64,000 nucleotides of DNA from Alicyclobacillus pomorum DSM 14955 (GTDB lineage Bacteria > Bacillota > Bacilli > Alicyclobacillales > Alicyclobacillaceae). Positions 17,402 through 27,036 of the stretch are shown here, piece after piece. The stretch is taken from contig NZ_AXAR01000009.1 of the NCBI RefSeq assembly GCF_000472905.1, positions 62,001 through 126,000 on the forward strand, read 5' to 3'. Positions within the stretch are counted from its first letter, which is position 1; each line of letters opens with the position of its first letter. The notes below the pieces were generated by a model. The model was not told the DNA's origin and did no database searches. It saw only the letters and a list, made by a program, of their open reading frames with translations. The translations under genes were made by a program, and so were the position numbers.

Positions 17402-19024
17402 GTGTGGATGCTGAAAAACGCGAATGGCTACACGCTGGACGGAACCGGCAGAACGTTTGACGCGGTGGTTGTAGATGAAGACAGAATTGTCGCGGTCGGG
17501 AGTGGACCCGACTTGGCGCTGCAATGTGCGGGGGGCATTGACCGCGTCCTGGATGTGGCAGGGGCCACAGTGCTGCCCGGATTTGTGGACAGCCATCTGC
17601 ATGTGTCCGGTGTCGGTGAGCAATCGTTGCAGCTGGACGTGACCGGCGTGCGGCATCGCCGGGAGTTGTTGGAACGGATTGCGGCCTATGCGAACCAACT
17701 TGCCAAAGACGCTTGGATCCTCGGCGGGGGCTGGAACGAAAATCAGTGGGAGGACAAAACATTGCCTTCCATCGAGGAACTCGATGCGGCGGCGGGTGGC
17801 CGCCCGCTGTTGCTCTACCGCATCTGCCATCACGTCTACTTGGTCAACACGGCTGCCTTTGCCGCAGCCGGTCTCGATGACCATGCGGCCAATCCGCCCG
17901 ATGGTGCGTACGGCAGAGACGCTCAGGGCCGTTTGAACGGCCTTGTCTATGACAACGCGTCAGCGCCGATTTGGAAAGCGGTTCCGAAGCGGACCTACGC
18001 CGACTGGTACAAAGCGTTTCGCGCTGGCATGGAGGCGGCTTTGCGGGCAGGCATCACAGCGGTCCACACGGACGACGTGCGCGGTCCACAGAACTTCACG
18101 GTCATGTGGGAACTGTACCACCGCCTCATCCACGAGGACGGCGTGCGGTTGCGCGTACACGCCCTGGTGGACTGGCATTACCTCGATGAATGCCGCGAAG
18201 CGATGACGGAGTTACCAAAGCCGAATGAGTGGCTGGAACTGGGGGATGCAAAGTTGTTCTCGGACGGTGCGCTCGGTGGCCGCACCGCGTGGTTATTGGA
18301 CGATTACGCGGATCAGCCGGGCTGGCGCGGGACGCCCATGTACAGCCGCGAAGAACTCGTGGAACGCGTCCGAATGGCCCATGAGAAAGGGTTCGGCGCG
18401 GCCATCCACGCCATCGGCGACGCGGGGCTGGAGGCGACGGTGGCGGCCCTGGAAGCGGCGCCGCCCGTGGCGATGCGGGATAGAATCATCCACGCGGAAG
18501 TCGTGAACCCGGATTTGGTTCAGCGGATGGTTCAGCTGGGTGACCGAGTGGTGCTCGATATTCAGCCGCGCTTTACGGTCAGCGACTTTCCTTGGATTAT
18601 CGAGCGAATCGGGGCCGAGCGGGCGCGCCTTGCCTGTGCTTGGCGGACGTTGAAAGAGGCGGGGCTGCGGTTGGCGGGCGGATCGGACGCGCCCATTGAG
18701 CCGATGGAACCGTTGCTTGGCATGCACGCGGCGGTGGTGCGGAGACAACCGTACGCGGACGGACCGGGATTTGGGTTGGAACAAGCCTTTACGCCGCTGG
18801 AGGCGTTGAAGCTGTTCACCCATGACGCGTGCTTCGCGAATGGCGCGGAGCACAGCAAAGGTTTGATTGCGCCGGGCTATGTCGCGGACTTCACGATTGT
18901 GGACAGGGACATTGCAGACCCTGCCCAGGCGGATGACATCCGTGACGCGCGCGTTCTGTACACCATCGTGGGTGGGGCAGTCGCTTACGCGGCGGACGGA
19001 TCAGAAGCGGAGTGGACAGCGTGA
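17402..19024 (+). CDS. Amidohydrolase family protein (YtcJ-like)
   Basis: A 540-residue metal-dependent hydrolase of the amidohydrolase_3 type. The metal motif HxH appears as DSHLHVSG near residue 64; further signatures are AAIHAIGDAG (His), LAGGSDAPIEPM (Asp) and the closing GYVADFTIVDRD. YtcJ-like proteins act on N-acyl or cyclic amide bonds, but the natural substrate is generally unknown. GTG 17402 with GGAGG about nine bases upstream. Its stop overlaps the thiL start (GTGA), indicating coupled translation. Confidence 0.9.
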   Translation: MWMLKNANGYTLDGTGRTFDAVVVDEDRIVAVGSGPDLALQCAGGIDRVLDVAGATVLPGFVDSHLHVSGVGEQSLQLDVTGVRHRRELLERIAAYANQLAKDAWILGGGWNENQWEDKTLPSIEELDAAAGGRPLLLYRICHHVYLVNTAAFAAAGLDDHAANPPDGAYGRDAQGRLNGLVYDNASAPIWKAVPKRTYADWYKAFRAGMEAALRAGITAVHTDDVRGPQNFTVMWELYHRLIHEDGVRLRVHALVDWHYLDECREAMTELPKPNEWLELGDAKLFSDGALGGRTAWLLDDYADQPGWRGTPMYSREELVERVRMAHEKGFGAAIHAIGDAGLEATVAALEAAPPVAMRDRIIHAEVVNPDLVQRMVQLGDRVVLDIQPRFTVSDFPWIIERIGAERARLACAWRTLKEAGLRLAGGSDAPIEPMEPLLGMHAAVVRRQPYADGPGFGLEQAFTPLEALKLFTHDACFANGAEHSKGLIAPGYVADFTIVDRDIADPAQADDIRDARVLYTIVGGAVAYAADGSEAEWTA

Positions 19025-20019
19025 ACGGATTCGACGAATTCGGATTGATTCATCATCTGGTGGAGCGCGTGAAGTCGACCCACCCGTCAGTCAAGGTCGG
19101 GGTCGGCGACGACGCGGCAGTGTTTACGGTCGGGGCGGACGAAGACCAACTGGCGACGATTGACACCATGGTGCAGGAGGTCCATTTCACCGCCCAGACC
19201 ATGACGTGGCGGGACGTGGGGTACAAAGTGGTGGCGGTGTCCCTGAGCGACGTTGCGGCGATGGGCGGAGCGCCGAGGCAGGTTCTGCTGTCGCTGGCGA
19301 TTCCGAAGGAGCGCACGCTGACGGATCTGGAAGCGCTGTACGACGGCGTGGCGGAAGCGTGCGAAACCTACGCGTGCGCGTTGATAGGTGGGGACGTGGT
19401 GCGTACGTCAGGCCCGTTTGTGGTGACCAGTACGGTGCTTGGTGCGGTACCGAAGGGGCAAGCGCTCCTTCGCAGTGGGGCGAAACCGGGCGATGTGGTG
19501 TTTGTGACGGGCAGCGTCGGGGGCTCCGAAGCTGGGTTACGGTATTTGCTGGAGCGGCCCGCTGCAGTTCCGTCCGATGAAGCACTGCAACTCATCGACT
19601 TTCACCGCCACCCGGAGCCACAGGTGGCGGCTGCGGCCATTCTCCGCGAAGAGGGAGCAAACAGTTGCAACGACATCAGCGACGGGCTGGCGAGCGAGTT
19701 AAACGAAATTGCCAAAGCGAGCGGCGTGCGGCTGCGGATTGACAGCGCGAAGATTCCACTCCACCCGGCGACGAAGAACTTTGCCCGCCGGCGTGGCGAA
19801 GACCCCCTGGCGTACGCTTGGTACGGGGGAGAGGACTTTCAGCTGGTGGGGACTGCGCCACCCACGGTGTTTGCGCGGGCGCTGGCACGTTGCCAAAGCG
19901 TCGGCATCTCCCTATCCGCCATCGGCAGAGTGGAACCTGGGGATGGTGTGATTGCGGATTCACCGTCTGGGTTAGAAGTGATCCGCCCGAAAGGGTACAA
20001 TCATTTTGCACAGGAGTAA
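19021..20019 (+). CDS. thiL: Thiamine-monophosphate kinase
   Basis: Phosphorylates thiamine monophosphate to thiamine pyrophosphate, the last step of cofactor synthesis. About 332 residues. Family motifs: [46 protein letters not shown] and [13 protein letters not shown] 19021 overlaps the previous stop; GTG 19012 is possible. It begins the thiL-tsaE-tsaB-rimI-tsaD order known from B. subtilis (ydiA-ydiE). Confidence 0.95.
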   Translation: MNGFDEFGLIHHLVERVKSTHPSVKVGVGDDAAVFTVGADEDQLATIDTMVQEVHFTAQTMTWRDVGYKVVAVSLSDVAAMGGAPRQVLLSLAIPKERTLTDLEALYDGVAEACETYACALIGGDVVRTSGPFVVTSTVLGAVPKGQALLRSGAKPGDVVFVTGSVGGSEAGLRYLLERPAAVPSDEALQLIDFHRHPEPQVAAAAILREEGANSCNDISDGLASELNEIAKASGVRLRIDSAKIPLHPATKNFARRRGEDPLAYAWYGGEDFQLVGTAPPTVFARALARCQSVGISLSAIGRVEPGDGVIADSPSGLEVIRPKGYNHFAQE

Positions 20020-20061
20020 CGGGAGATTGCGCGATGGTCCTGTGGCAGGAGGAGGCGTCCG

Positions 20062-20571
20062 ATGGTTCGCGAGATGGCCATTACTACGCATTCGTCAGGA
20101 CAGACGAACAACTTGGGACAGCGGCTGGGTGAACTGTTGGAGCCCGGCGACGTCGTGCTGCTGTCGGGAGATCTGGGCGTTGGGAAAACGACGTTCAGCA
20201 AAGGGGTGGCCAAGGGGCTTGGCGTGGAAGATGAGGTCACCAGTCCCACCTTCACGCTCGTGGCTGAATACGAGGGCCGAATTCCCCTGGTGCACATGGA
20301 TCTATACCGCCTGTACGAAGGCGGAGCAGTGGATGCGGATGGCGTACAGGCAGCGCTGCAGAGCCTCGGCTGGGAAGATTACCTCGAGGGAGATGGCGCT
20401 GTGTTGATAGAATGGCCATCCGGCGTTGAGCGGGAGATCCCCGACGCGCTGCACATTGAGATTGCCCGGCAACCGCTGCCGCGGATTGACGAGCGCGTAT
20501 TTCATTGTAAATCGACCGGTGAACGGAGCTTTGCGTTGCTCGACGAGTGGGTGAAAAAATGGCTGTTTTAA
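20062..20571 (+). CDS. tsaE: tRNA threonylcarbamoyladenosine biosynthesis ATPase TsaE
   Basis: The small P-loop ATPase that works with TsaB and TsaD to make t6A at position 37 of ANN-decoding tRNAs. About 169 residues. Walker A is [15 protein letters not shown] near residue 35; the family motif [14 protein letters not shown] and the DLYRLY motif follow; a conserved IEWPSGVE lies near residue 117. ATG 20062 follows CAGGAGGAGG. Its end overlaps the tsaB start by 13 bases. Confidence 0.96.
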   Translation: MVREMAITTHSSGQTNNLGQRLGELLEPGDVVLLSGDLGVGKTTFSKGVAKGLGVEDEVTSPTFTLVAEYEGRIPLVHMDLYRLYEGGAVDADGVQAALQSLGWEDYLEGDGAVLIEWPSGVEREIPDALHIEIARQPLPRIDERVFHCKSTGERSFALLDEWVKKWLF

Positions 20572-21290
20572 CGTTAGATACGGCCACGAATGTGGCCGCT
20601 GTTGCTGTTGGAGCGGGGGCAACACCGCTGGCCAGCATGGCGTCGATGGTGCCGCGCGGCCATTCCCGGGTGTTGCAACCCGCGATTGCTGCGGTGCTGG
20701 AAACAGCGTCTTTGCAGCCGACACAATTGACGCAGATTGTGGTGGGCATTGGACCTGGTTCATACACTGGTGTGAGACTTGGCGTGGCTACGGCCAAGGC
20801 CATGGCCAGTGCTCTGACCATCCCGTTGGTGTCGGTATCGACGCTCCTCGGAATGGCGGAGTCCGCCGTGCCGTATGAGGCGGGGGGTGTCATCGCGCTG
20901 CCGCTTCTGTACGCCCGGCGCAAACGTGCATATGGGGCTTTATATCGAAAAGTCGGAAGGCGCTGGGAGGCGTTGTTGCCGCCCCAGGTGCGCCCAGTGT
21001 CTGAGTGGGGAGACGCGATGCAACAACGCCGCGGAGATGCGAGGATGGCGGTGATTGTCCACGACTTCGAGCCGAAGCACAAAGTGCTGGAGGACCTGCC
21101 GGCCACCGGCGAGACGCGCGTGCATTTATCCGAGGTGGCACCGGACTTGGCCCCCGCGCTGCTTCGGCTGTTCCACCATCAACCTTTACCCTCTGCGTCC
21201 GGCACGGATATTCACACCGTGGTCCCGGACTACGCACTGCCTGTGGAAGCGGAGGTTCGGTTGGCGGAGAAGGAGCGTGAAGGCCAGTGA
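20559..21290 (+). CDS. tsaB: tRNA threonylcarbamoyladenosine biosynthesis protein TsaB
   Basis: An ASKHA-fold protein that forms a heterodimer with TsaD. About 243 residues. The N-terminus [14 protein letters not shown] and the motif VGIGPGSYTGVRLGVATAKAM match the family. ATG 20559 is chosen over GTG 20547 because the domain begins directly after it. The last four bases overlap rimI (GTGA). Confidence 0.94.
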   Translation: MAVLTLDTATNVAAVAVGAGATPLASMASMVPRGHSRVLQPAIAAVLETASLQPTQLTQIVVGIGPGSYTGVRLGVATAKAMASALTIPLVSVSTLLGMAESAVPYEAGGVIALPLLYARRKRAYGALYRKVGRRWEALLPPQVRPVSEWGDAMQQRRGDARMAVIVHDFEPKHKVLEDLPATGETRVHLSEVAPDLAPALLRLFHHQPLPSASGTDIHTVVPDYALPVEAEVRLAEKEREGQ

Positions 21291-21769
21291 GCGTTGGCGA
21301 GTTGCACGAGGAGGAGCGCGTCACGCTGCGACGCATGATGCTCTCCGACGTAGAGCAGGTGCTGGAAGTAGAACACCGCTCTTTTACAGCGCCGTGGTCC
21401 AGACAGGCGTTTCTCACGGAATTGGCGGACAACCATTTGGCTCGTTACATTGTCGCGGAATATCAGGGGCGAGTCATCGGGTATGCTGGCGTCTGGTTGA
21501 TTGTGGACGAGGGCCATGTGACGAACATTGCTGTGCATCCAGACTTTCGCGGCAGGCATCTCGGTGAGACGCTGCTGCGGGCGTTAATGGCAGAATGCGT
21601 AGGACAAGGGATTCGCCGAATGACTCTGGAGGTGCGGGTCTCCAACACGGTTGCACAAAACCTGTACCGAAAATTGGGGTTTGTCGGCGTTGGAACGCGC
21701 AAGGGATATTACACGGACAACAACGAAGACGCGCTCATTATGTGGGCGGACTTGGGGGCAAATGTGTGA
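21287..21769 (+). CDS. rimI: Ribosomal protein S18-alanine N-acetyltransferase
   Basis: A GNAT acetyltransferase of about 160 residues. The acetyl-CoA loop is [18 protein letters not shown] near residue 82, and the C-terminal [19 protein letters not shown] with the RKGYY motif is typical of RimI. It acetylates the N-terminal alanine of ribosomal protein S18. GTG 21287 overlaps the tsaB stop, and its own stop overlaps the tsaD start, so the three genes are translationally coupled. Confidence 0.94.
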   Translation: MSVGELHEEERVTLRRMMLSDVEQVLEVEHRSFTAPWSRQAFLTELADNHLARYIVAEYQGRVIGYAGVWLIVDEGHVTNIAVHPDFRGRHLGETLLRALMAECVGQGIRRMTLEVRVSNTVAQNLYRKLGFVGVGTRKGYYTDNNEDALIMWADLGANV

Positions 21770-22788
21770 ACGTATTGGGTATTGAGACGAGCTGTGACGA
21801 GACGGCGGCAGCGGTCGTCGTGGACGGTCGGACCATCGCGTCGCAAATCATTGCGTCCCAAATCCACACGCACGAACGCTTTGGCGGCGTGGTACCGGAA
21901 GTTGCGTCGCGCAAGCACGTGGAAACCGTGACGTGGGTGGTCGACCAGGCGCTGACCGAGGCTGGCATGACATGGAAAGAATTGGACGGCATCGCTGTCA
22001 CTTGCGGACCGGGATTACTCGGCGCCTTGTTGGTCGGTGTTTCGGCAGCCAAGGGATACGCATTGGCGACGGGACTGCCGCTGGTGGGGGTGCACCACAT
22101 TGCCGGCCATGTGGCAGCGGCCTGCCTGAATACGGATCTCCAGTTTCCCGCGCTCGCCTTGGTAGTCTCCGGCGGACACACGGAAATTCTGGTGGTGGAC
22201 GAGCAGTTCCGTTTCAGCAAACTGGGCGGGACGAAAGACGACGCGGCTGGCGAAGCGTACGACAAGGTGGCGAGATTGGTCGGGCTGTCGTATCCGGGCG
22301 GGCCGAAAGTGGACCGGTTGGCCGCGGTCGGAAATCCAGAAGCGTACGCGTTTCCCAGATCTCTGATAGAGGAAGACAGCTACGACTTCTCGTTCAGCGG
22401 CCTCAAGTCGGCAGTTGCCAACGAACTCACCAAGCGTCGGAACCGCGGCGAAGAGATTGTGGTGGAGGATGTGTGTGCTAGTTTTCAACAGGCGGTCGTC
22501 GAAGTGCTTGTGGAAAAAACGGCGAGAGCGGTAAAGCACACGGGATACCAAACGGTGGTCGTGGCAGGTGGCGTTGCCGCCAACCAGGGCCTGCGCCGCG
22601 CACTGTCTGAGCGGGCGAACGCCGATGGGTTCGCCGTGCATTTCCCGCCCCTCCAACTCTGTACTGACAACGCGGCGATGATTGCTGCCGCAGGGACTTT
22701 CCTGCTCCGGGCCGGTGTTCGACACAACTTGTGGTTGAACGCCCATGCCACGTTTTCCCTATCCGATTGGCAGGCGGGGAAGGTATAG
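21766..22788 (+). CDS. tsaD: tRNA N6-adenosine threonylcarbamoyltransferase TsaD
   Basis: Transfers the threonylcarbamoyl group to A37 of tRNA. 340 residues, the usual length. Opens with [14 protein letters not shown]; the metal-binding HxxxH motif is HHIAGHVAA near residue 113; further motifs are [20 protein letters not shown] and [17 protein letters not shown] 21766 overlaps the rimI stop. A terminator and then a DnaA-box cluster follow the gene; in B. subtilis the interval after tsaD (gcp) also holds DnaA boxes. Confidence 0.96.
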   Translation: MNVLGIETSCDETAAAVVVDGRTIASQIIASQIHTHERFGGVVPEVASRKHVETVTWVVDQALTEAGMTWKELDGIAVTCGPGLLGALLVGVSAAKGYALATGLPLVGVHHIAGHVAAACLNTDLQFPALALVVSGGHTEILVVDEQFRFSKLGGTKDDAAGEAYDKVARLVGLSYPGGPKVDRLAAVGNPEAYAFPRSLIEEDSYDFSFSGLKSAVANELTKRRNRGEEIVVEDVCASFQQAVVEVLVEKTARAVKHTGYQTVVVAGGVAANQGLRRALSERANADGFAVHFPPLQLCTDNAAMIAAAGTFLLRAGVRHNLWLNAHATFSLSDWQAGKV

Positions 22789-22790
22789 AC

Positions 22791-22816
22791 GGGCCGTTGT
22801 CGGCCCTGTCGTTTTT
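22791..22816 (+). terminator. Intrinsic terminator of the tsa operon
   Basis: GGGCCG pairs with CGGCCC around TTGT, followed by TGTCGTTTTT. Confidence 0.75.
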
Positions 22817-22921
22817 CCACAGTGTGTGGAAAGTGTAGTTGTGGATTTTGTGGAAACGTGTCAAAATCTCTGTTGTAGACTGCATTTCGCGTTGTGGATA
22901 ACCCTGTGGACATGTGGATAT
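22813..22921. promoter_or_regulatory. DnaA-box cluster between tsaD and cysK
   Basis: Seven DnaA-box-like nonamers lie within 109 bases. One perfect box, TGTGGATAA (complement TTATCCACA), is at 22893-22901. One-mismatch boxes are TTTTCCACA at 22813-22821 and TGTGGATAT at 22913-22921. Two-mismatch boxes are at 22825-22833, 22840-22848, 22849-22857 and 22905-22913. Six of the seven point the same way. The region codes for nothing. Known DnaA-box clusters of B. subtilis away from oriC titrate DnaA and delay re-initiation; one is reported next to gcp (tsaD). Confidence 0.75.
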
Positions 22922-22984
22922 CTACACCATCTGCACCAACGTGTTTGCAGAACATTCGCCTACATATGAGGGAGGGCATGATCC

Positions 22985-23902
22985 ATGAATGTGGCAAATT
23001 CGATTCTCGAATTGATTGGCAACACGCCAGTGGTACGACTCAATCGGCTGCCTGAAGAAGGCTCTGCAGAGGTATTCGTGAAGCTGGAGTGGTTTAACCC
23101 TGGCGGCAGTGTGAAAGACCGGATTGCGCTATCGATGATTGAAGCTGCTGAACGTGAAGGAAAGCTGAAGCCTGGTGACACCATCGTGGAACCCACCAGT
23201 GGGAACACCGGCATTGGCCTCGCTTTGGTGGCTGCCGCAAAAGGTTACAAAGTCGTCCTCACGATGCCGGAGACGATGAGCCAAGAACGTCGCAGCCTCC
23301 TCAAAGCCTACGGTGCAGAGCTGGTCTTGACGCCAGGTGCGGACGGAATGCGGGGCGCTGTCGAGAAGGCTCGCGAACTGCAGGAGAAGTACGGTTACTT
23401 TATGGCTCAGCAGTTTGACAACCCGGCCAACCCCGAGATCCACGAACGGACTACTGGTGTTGAAATTGTGAAGCAAGTGGACGGAAAACTGGATGCCTTC
23501 ATCGCCGGTGTGGGTACCGGCGGCACGCTGACGGGGGTCGGACGCGTACTGCGCCGCGAGATTCCAAACTGCAAACTGATTGCCGTGGAACCGGCAGCAT
23601 CCCCGATTCTTTCCGGTGGAAAACCGGGCCCGCACAAGATTCAAGGTATTGGTGCGAACTTCATTCCTTCCATCCTGGATACAAACCTCTACGACGAAGT
23701 GCGTACGGTTGAGAACGAAACTGCCTTTGAAGTGGCACGCCGCCTGGCCCGCGAAGAAGGATTGCTCGTCGGCATTTCCACCGGAGCCAACGTGCACATC
23801 GCGCTGCAAGTGGCCAAGGAACTGGGCAAAGGCCACCGCGTCCTGACGGTGTCTCCGTCCAACGGCGAGCGTTATTTGTCCACCCCGCTGTTCCAGGACT
23901 AA
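22985..23902 (+). CDS. cysK: Cysteine synthase (O-acetylserine thiol-lyase)
   Basis: PLP enzyme making cysteine from O-acetylserine and sulfide. 305 residues. The PLP lysine is Lys44 in [12 protein letters not shown]; the phosphate/substrate loop [11 protein letters not shown] is near residue 70; the PLP phosphate-binding GTGGTLTG is near residue 178. ATG 22985 follows GAGGGAGGG. A symmetrical terminator follows. No T-box or S-box leader is visible; the upstream region instead holds the DnaA-box cluster, so DnaA could affect its transcription. Confidence 0.95.
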   Translation: MNVANSILELIGNTPVVRLNRLPEEGSAEVFVKLEWFNPGGSVKDRIALSMIEAAEREGKLKPGDTIVEPTSGNTGIGLALVAAAKGYKVVLTMPETMSQERRSLLKAYGAELVLTPGADGMRGAVEKARELQEKYGYFMAQQFDNPANPEIHERTTGVEIVKQVDGKLDAFIAGVGTGGTLTGVGRVLRREIPNCKLIAVEPAASPILSGGKPGPHKIQGIGANFIPSILDTNLYDEVRTVENETAFEVARRLAREEGLLVGISTGANVHIALQVAKELGKGHRVLTVSPSNGERYLSTPLFQD

Positions 23903-23950
23903 GTGCGAGATATTCACAGGTAGGGCTTCGTATTGTGCCCTGTATGCAAA

Positions 23951-23992
23951 ACGAACCACGGATCCCCTCAGTGGGGAGCGTGGTTCGTTTTC
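23951..23992. terminator. Strong intrinsic terminator of cysK
   Basis: ACGAACCACG pairs with CGTGGTTCGT, with an inner CCCC/GGGG stem, then TTTTCTT. Confidence 0.85.
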
Positions 23993-24174
23993 TTGTAGGG
24001 GTGAGACGAGAGGGAGGCCCCAATGCCGTACCAGCGCTTATGTTCATGTCGGATCACAACAATCCAATCCCTACCTAAAAAACGATAATATATAATGAAT
24101 AGGATCTGTCATGGCATGAATGGTAATAATACCCTTGTTATGGCAGGAGTGACGTAGAAGAGGAGGAGTCACCG

Positions 24175-24924
24175 ATGCTCGGCAGAACCCACATGGCCAT
24201 CGGCGCGGTCGCTACAGCCGCACTGGCGCCCGCTGTTTTCGGCGTGCATTGGATAGCCCTGCGAGATGTGGTGAGTTTGAACTGGGACGTTGTACCTCAC
24301 ACGGTTGTAGCTGAGGGATCTCTCGTGGTGGGTGCGCTGGTCGGCAGTCTCTTGCCCGACTTGGAAGAACGCCATTCACTCATGGCTCACAAGGTGGAAC
24401 GTATCGGGCAGCTGGTGCTGACGGCTATGTTGATTGCACTGGTGTTTCTCTTGCACATGCAGTCTTCCATCTTTGCGTGGGCACTTGTGGTTCTGCTTGC
24501 CCTCCTGAGTGGCGTACGGTCTAATACAGCGCGAAGGGTCGGGTTAGCGGTGTTAGGAGGGGGATTGTTACTCCTATCATTCGTCGGACACCTTCCTTTC
24601 CTCGCTGGAATTTTGCTTGCGTGTTGGGCGGCGGGAGCCATGTTCACGCCGCACCGAACGTTCACACACAGTTTGCTGGGCCTGGTGTTGCTCTCCTGTG
24701 GCGCACTGGTCGCGCTTTCTCGCTACCACCTTGGAAATGTCGCCGATGGCATCATCTTGGGATACGCATTCCACATGATGGCAGACGGGGTCTCAGGGGG
24801 CGTCCCGTTGTTTTGGCCGTGGCGACATCGACAAGGCATCCGATTGGTGTACACCGGGAGCGTTTGGGACCACATGATTGGTGGGTTGGCCACTCTGGCG
24901 TTCATTGCGATGGTCATCTGGTAA
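24175..24924 (+). CDS. YdjM/DUF457-type membrane metal-dependent hydrolase
   Basis: A 249-residue membrane protein of the LexA-regulated YdjM-like family. It keeps the family's ordered ligands: RTHMAIG near residue 4, LLPDLEERHS near 61, the HRTFTHSLLG motif near 161 and AFHMMADGVSGGV near 198. About six membrane helices. It is thought to be a membrane-bound metal hydrolase, but no substrate is established. ATG 24175 follows GAGGAGGAG. Convergent with the ThiF-like gene. Confidence 0.85.
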   Translation: MLGRTHMAIGAVATAALAPAVFGVHWIALRDVVSLNWDVVPHTVVAEGSLVVGALVGSLLPDLEERHSLMAHKVERIGQLVLTAMLIALVFLLHMQSSIFAWALVVLLALLSGVRSNTARRVGLAVLGGGLLLLSFVGHLPFLAGILLACWAAGAMFTPHRTFTHSLLGLVLLSCGALVALSRYHLGNVADGIILGYAFHMMADGVSGGVPLFWPWRHRQGIRLVYTGSVWDHMIGGLATLAFIAMVIW

Positions 24925-24938
24925 CGGGTCGCTTGAAG

Positions 24939-24965
24939 AACGGGGCGCTGCATCAGCGCCTCGTT
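24939..24965. terminator. Bidirectional hairpin between convergent genes
   Basis: AACGGGGCGCTG pairs with CAGCGCCTCGTT with one bulge; it reaches into the stop codon of the ThiF-like gene. Confidence 0.5.
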
Positions 24966-25996
24966 CACATCCCGATGTACCTCGCGTATAGGCTGCGGGC
25001 CCGGGATGGGTCCTCGGTCCCTTGAATCAGTGCTCTGCCGTCCCTGAACAGCGTCATGACCACATCTTCGACTTCAAACCGCAACAGATGCTCTGTGTAC
25101 CGAACCTGTCCGACTTGACGCAATCGATGGGCCATCCCATCGAAAGACACAGTTCTTCCCGAGTCCGGCCGGACCTGAATCGTCTGACGGCCACACAAAG
25201 ATACTGTCAGTGCATCCTGTTGCTTTTGAAGTGCCCGATACTGGTGTTGTCCACAGCATGGACAAGCCTCGTTTCGTCCAGGATAGCCGATACGGCGGAA
25301 CTCGTTGCTCCAGACGTCGACATAGGTCAGGCCATTGGCCAGCGACTCCGCGTTTCCAGTGAGGTATTTCAGCGTCTCCGCCACCTGCAAGGAAGCGATG
25401 ATGGACACAATCGGCGCAATCACACCGACCGTATCACATGTGTCAGTACCACCGCCTTGTTCGGGACCCAATAGACACACGAGACACGGGGTGATGCCCG
25501 GGCGCAGAAATGCCGTGGTGCCATAGGAGCTGACGGCACCTCCGTAGCTCCACGCAATCCCGTGTTTCACAGCGACATCGTTGATCAAATACCGCGTTTG
25601 AAAGTTGTCCGTGCCATCCAAAATCACGTCCACGTCGGTGAGCAAAGACTCTGCATTGCGCCACGTGAGATCTGTGGCAAGCGCTTCTATTTCTACGTCG
25701 GAGTTTGCCCGCTGCAACTTTTCTTTCGCAGCCACTGATTTCGGCAAACCTTCTTTGGCATCGATTTCATCGTACAAAGCCTGGCGCTGAAGATTGGAGG
25801 GCTCGATGATATCCCTATCAATCAAGCGCACAAAGCCGACCCCGGCACGAACCACTTGTGTGGATAATATCGTGCCTAAAGCGCCCATGCCAACGATGGC
25901 AACGCGAGCCTGCGCGAGACGTTCCTGTCCTGTGGGTCCAATCGGGCGAAACAACATTTGTCGAGAATACCGTTCGCGCATCGTGTCCGTTGACAT
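24965..25996 (-). CDS. thiF: ThiF/MoeB-type adenylyltransferase
   Basis: An E1-like enzyme of 343 residues that adenylates the C-terminal glycine of a ubiquitin-like sulfur carrier. The nucleotide motif VAIVGMGALGTILSTQV is near residue 32, then DRDIIEPSNLQRQ, DGTDNFQTRYLIND and zinc-binding CLVC and CPCC pairs. The final 85 residues extend beyond the basic ThiF core. It is divergent from the tenI-thiO-thiS-thiG operon, so its likely partner is ThiS; action on a MoaD is possible because Moco genes are also in this window, although no moaD is seen. Confidence 0.9.
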   Translation of the reverse strand: MSTDTMRERYSRQMLFRPIGPTGQERLAQARVAIVGMGALGTILSTQVVRAGVGFVRLIDRDIIEPSNLQRQALYDEIDAKEGLPKSVAAKEKLQRANSDVEIEALATDLTWRNAESLLTDVDVILDGTDNFQTRYLINDVAVKHGIAWSYGGAVSSYGTTAFLRPGITPCLVCLLGPEQGGGTDTCDTVGVIAPIVSIIASLQVAETLKYLTGNAESLANGLTYVDVWSNEFRRIGYPGRNEACPCCGQHQYRALQKQQDALTVSLCGRQTIQVRPDSGRTVSFDGMAHRLRQVGQVRYTEHLLRFEVEDVVMTLFRDGRALIQGTEDPSRARSLYARYIGM

Positions 25997-26256
25997 ATCG
26001 GGTCTCCTTTCATAGAATTTGCTCCATTTTACACCCAGAGGCCCACCGCGAGTATCTCATCCGTCGTGATGTTCGCACAAGTACGTCATTTCTCATGACG
26101 CCATGACATATGCGACCACACAGGTTCTACCACAAATCTACCTTTGCTTGACGACGGAAGTACAGCATGGTACCTTATGGCCAACGAGATGAACATGAAA
26201 ATACCACAACGATAGTCTCACGTGGTTGCGTTTGCTGGGCTGAGAATGGACACCCG
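25997..26256. other. Divergent intergenic region of the thiazole genes
   Basis: About 350 bases separate the ThiF-like gene and tenI. No ORF is convincing. A possible promoter element TTGACG lies near 26147. The segment at about 26239-26255 reads GGGCTGAGA then ACACCC, like one strand of a TPP aptamer, but the conserved CTGATCTGG and GCGTAGGGAA parts are missing, so a thi-box cannot be called. Confidence 0.4.
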
Positions 26257-26287
26257 CCGTACCTTTTCTTTGAGGTACGGTTTTTTT
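26257..26287 (+). terminator. Leader terminator upstream of tenI
   Basis: CCGTACCT pairs perfectly with AGGTACGG around an eight-base loop, followed by seven T. It stands 60 bases before tenI, where it could act as an attenuator for the thiazole operon. Confidence 0.8.
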
Positions 26288-26346
26288 CGTTCCAAGACAC
26301 CCGGTGATGCATCTCCGTGATTTTCCCCGAAAGGCAGGTGCTCGCA

Positions 26347-27036
26347 ATGCGCGCCGTATTGCACGTCATCAGTGACCGGCAGCGAAAGCCCGTCCCATTG
26401 CTCGACGTGCTCACCCAAGCCGCGGAAGGCGGAGCAGACGTCATTCAGATTCGTGAGAAGAAGGCACCCGCCATAGAAACCTACCAACTCTGCACGTCAC
26501 TCAAGGAGAAATTGAGCCAAATGGACCGTACGCCTCAGTTGTTTGTCAACGACAGGGTGGATGTCGCCATGGCAGTCTGTGCGGATGGGGTTCATTTGGC
26601 GAGTCGATCCCTCCCCCCTGGTGTGGTCAAGACGGTCACGAAACAATCTTCGTGGCACGGCCTCGTCGGCGTCTCCGTACACAGTGTGGAAGAGGCCAAA
26701 TTGGCCGCGGCTGCCGGAGTAGATTACGTCACGTTTGGACACATTTTCGCCAGCGAGTCTCACCAAGGTGAGCCACCACGCGGTCTGTTGGCACTGGAGC
26801 GCGTCGTCGGTGCGGTCGACATTCCGGTCATCGCCATCGGTGGTATTGACGTGCACAACGTCGGCCCTGTGCTGGATACAGGTTGCAGCGGGGTCGCGGT
26901 GATTGGCGCTGTCCTCCATCACGCGAATCCACGATATGCGACAGAGCGCTTGAAAGAAGAAATGGACAAGGCGAGAACCAAACCTAGATTTGCGTTTCCG
27001 GTTGGGACGGTGAATGCGATTGGCGAATTCCTATGA
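26347..27036 (+). CDS. tenI: Thiazole tautomerase TenI (ThiE-like fold)
   Basis: A TIM-barrel protein of about 229 residues. TenI aromatises the thiazole made by ThiG. It resembles both ThiE and TenI, but the pattern GVSVHSVEEAKLA followed by DYVTFGHIF, with histidine where ThiE has proline, and the lack of the ThiE pyrimidine-binding residues favour TenI. The phosphate-binding end IPVIAIGGI and GVAVIGAV are present. It precedes thiO-thiS-thiG as tenI does in B. subtilis. ATG 26347 follows AAAGGCAGG. Its end overlaps thiO by 23 bases. ThiE activity is the main alternative. Confidence 0.83.
   Translation: MRAVLHVISDRQRKPVPLLDVLTQAAEGGADVIQIREKKAPAIETYQLCTSLKEKLSQMDRTPQLFVNDRVDVAMAVCADGVHLASRSLPPGVVKTVTKQSSWHGLVGVSVHSVEEAKLAAAAGVDYVTFGHIFASESHQGEPPRGLLALERVVGAVDIPVIAIGGIDVHNVGPVLDTGCSGVAVIGAVLHHANPRYATERLKEEMDKARTKPRFAFPVGTVNAIGEFL

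Noticed and set aside
26230-26287. TPP riboswitch
   Set aside because: GGGCTGAGA and ACACCC are present, but the CTGATCTGG and GCGTAGGGAA core parts are not found in the leader.
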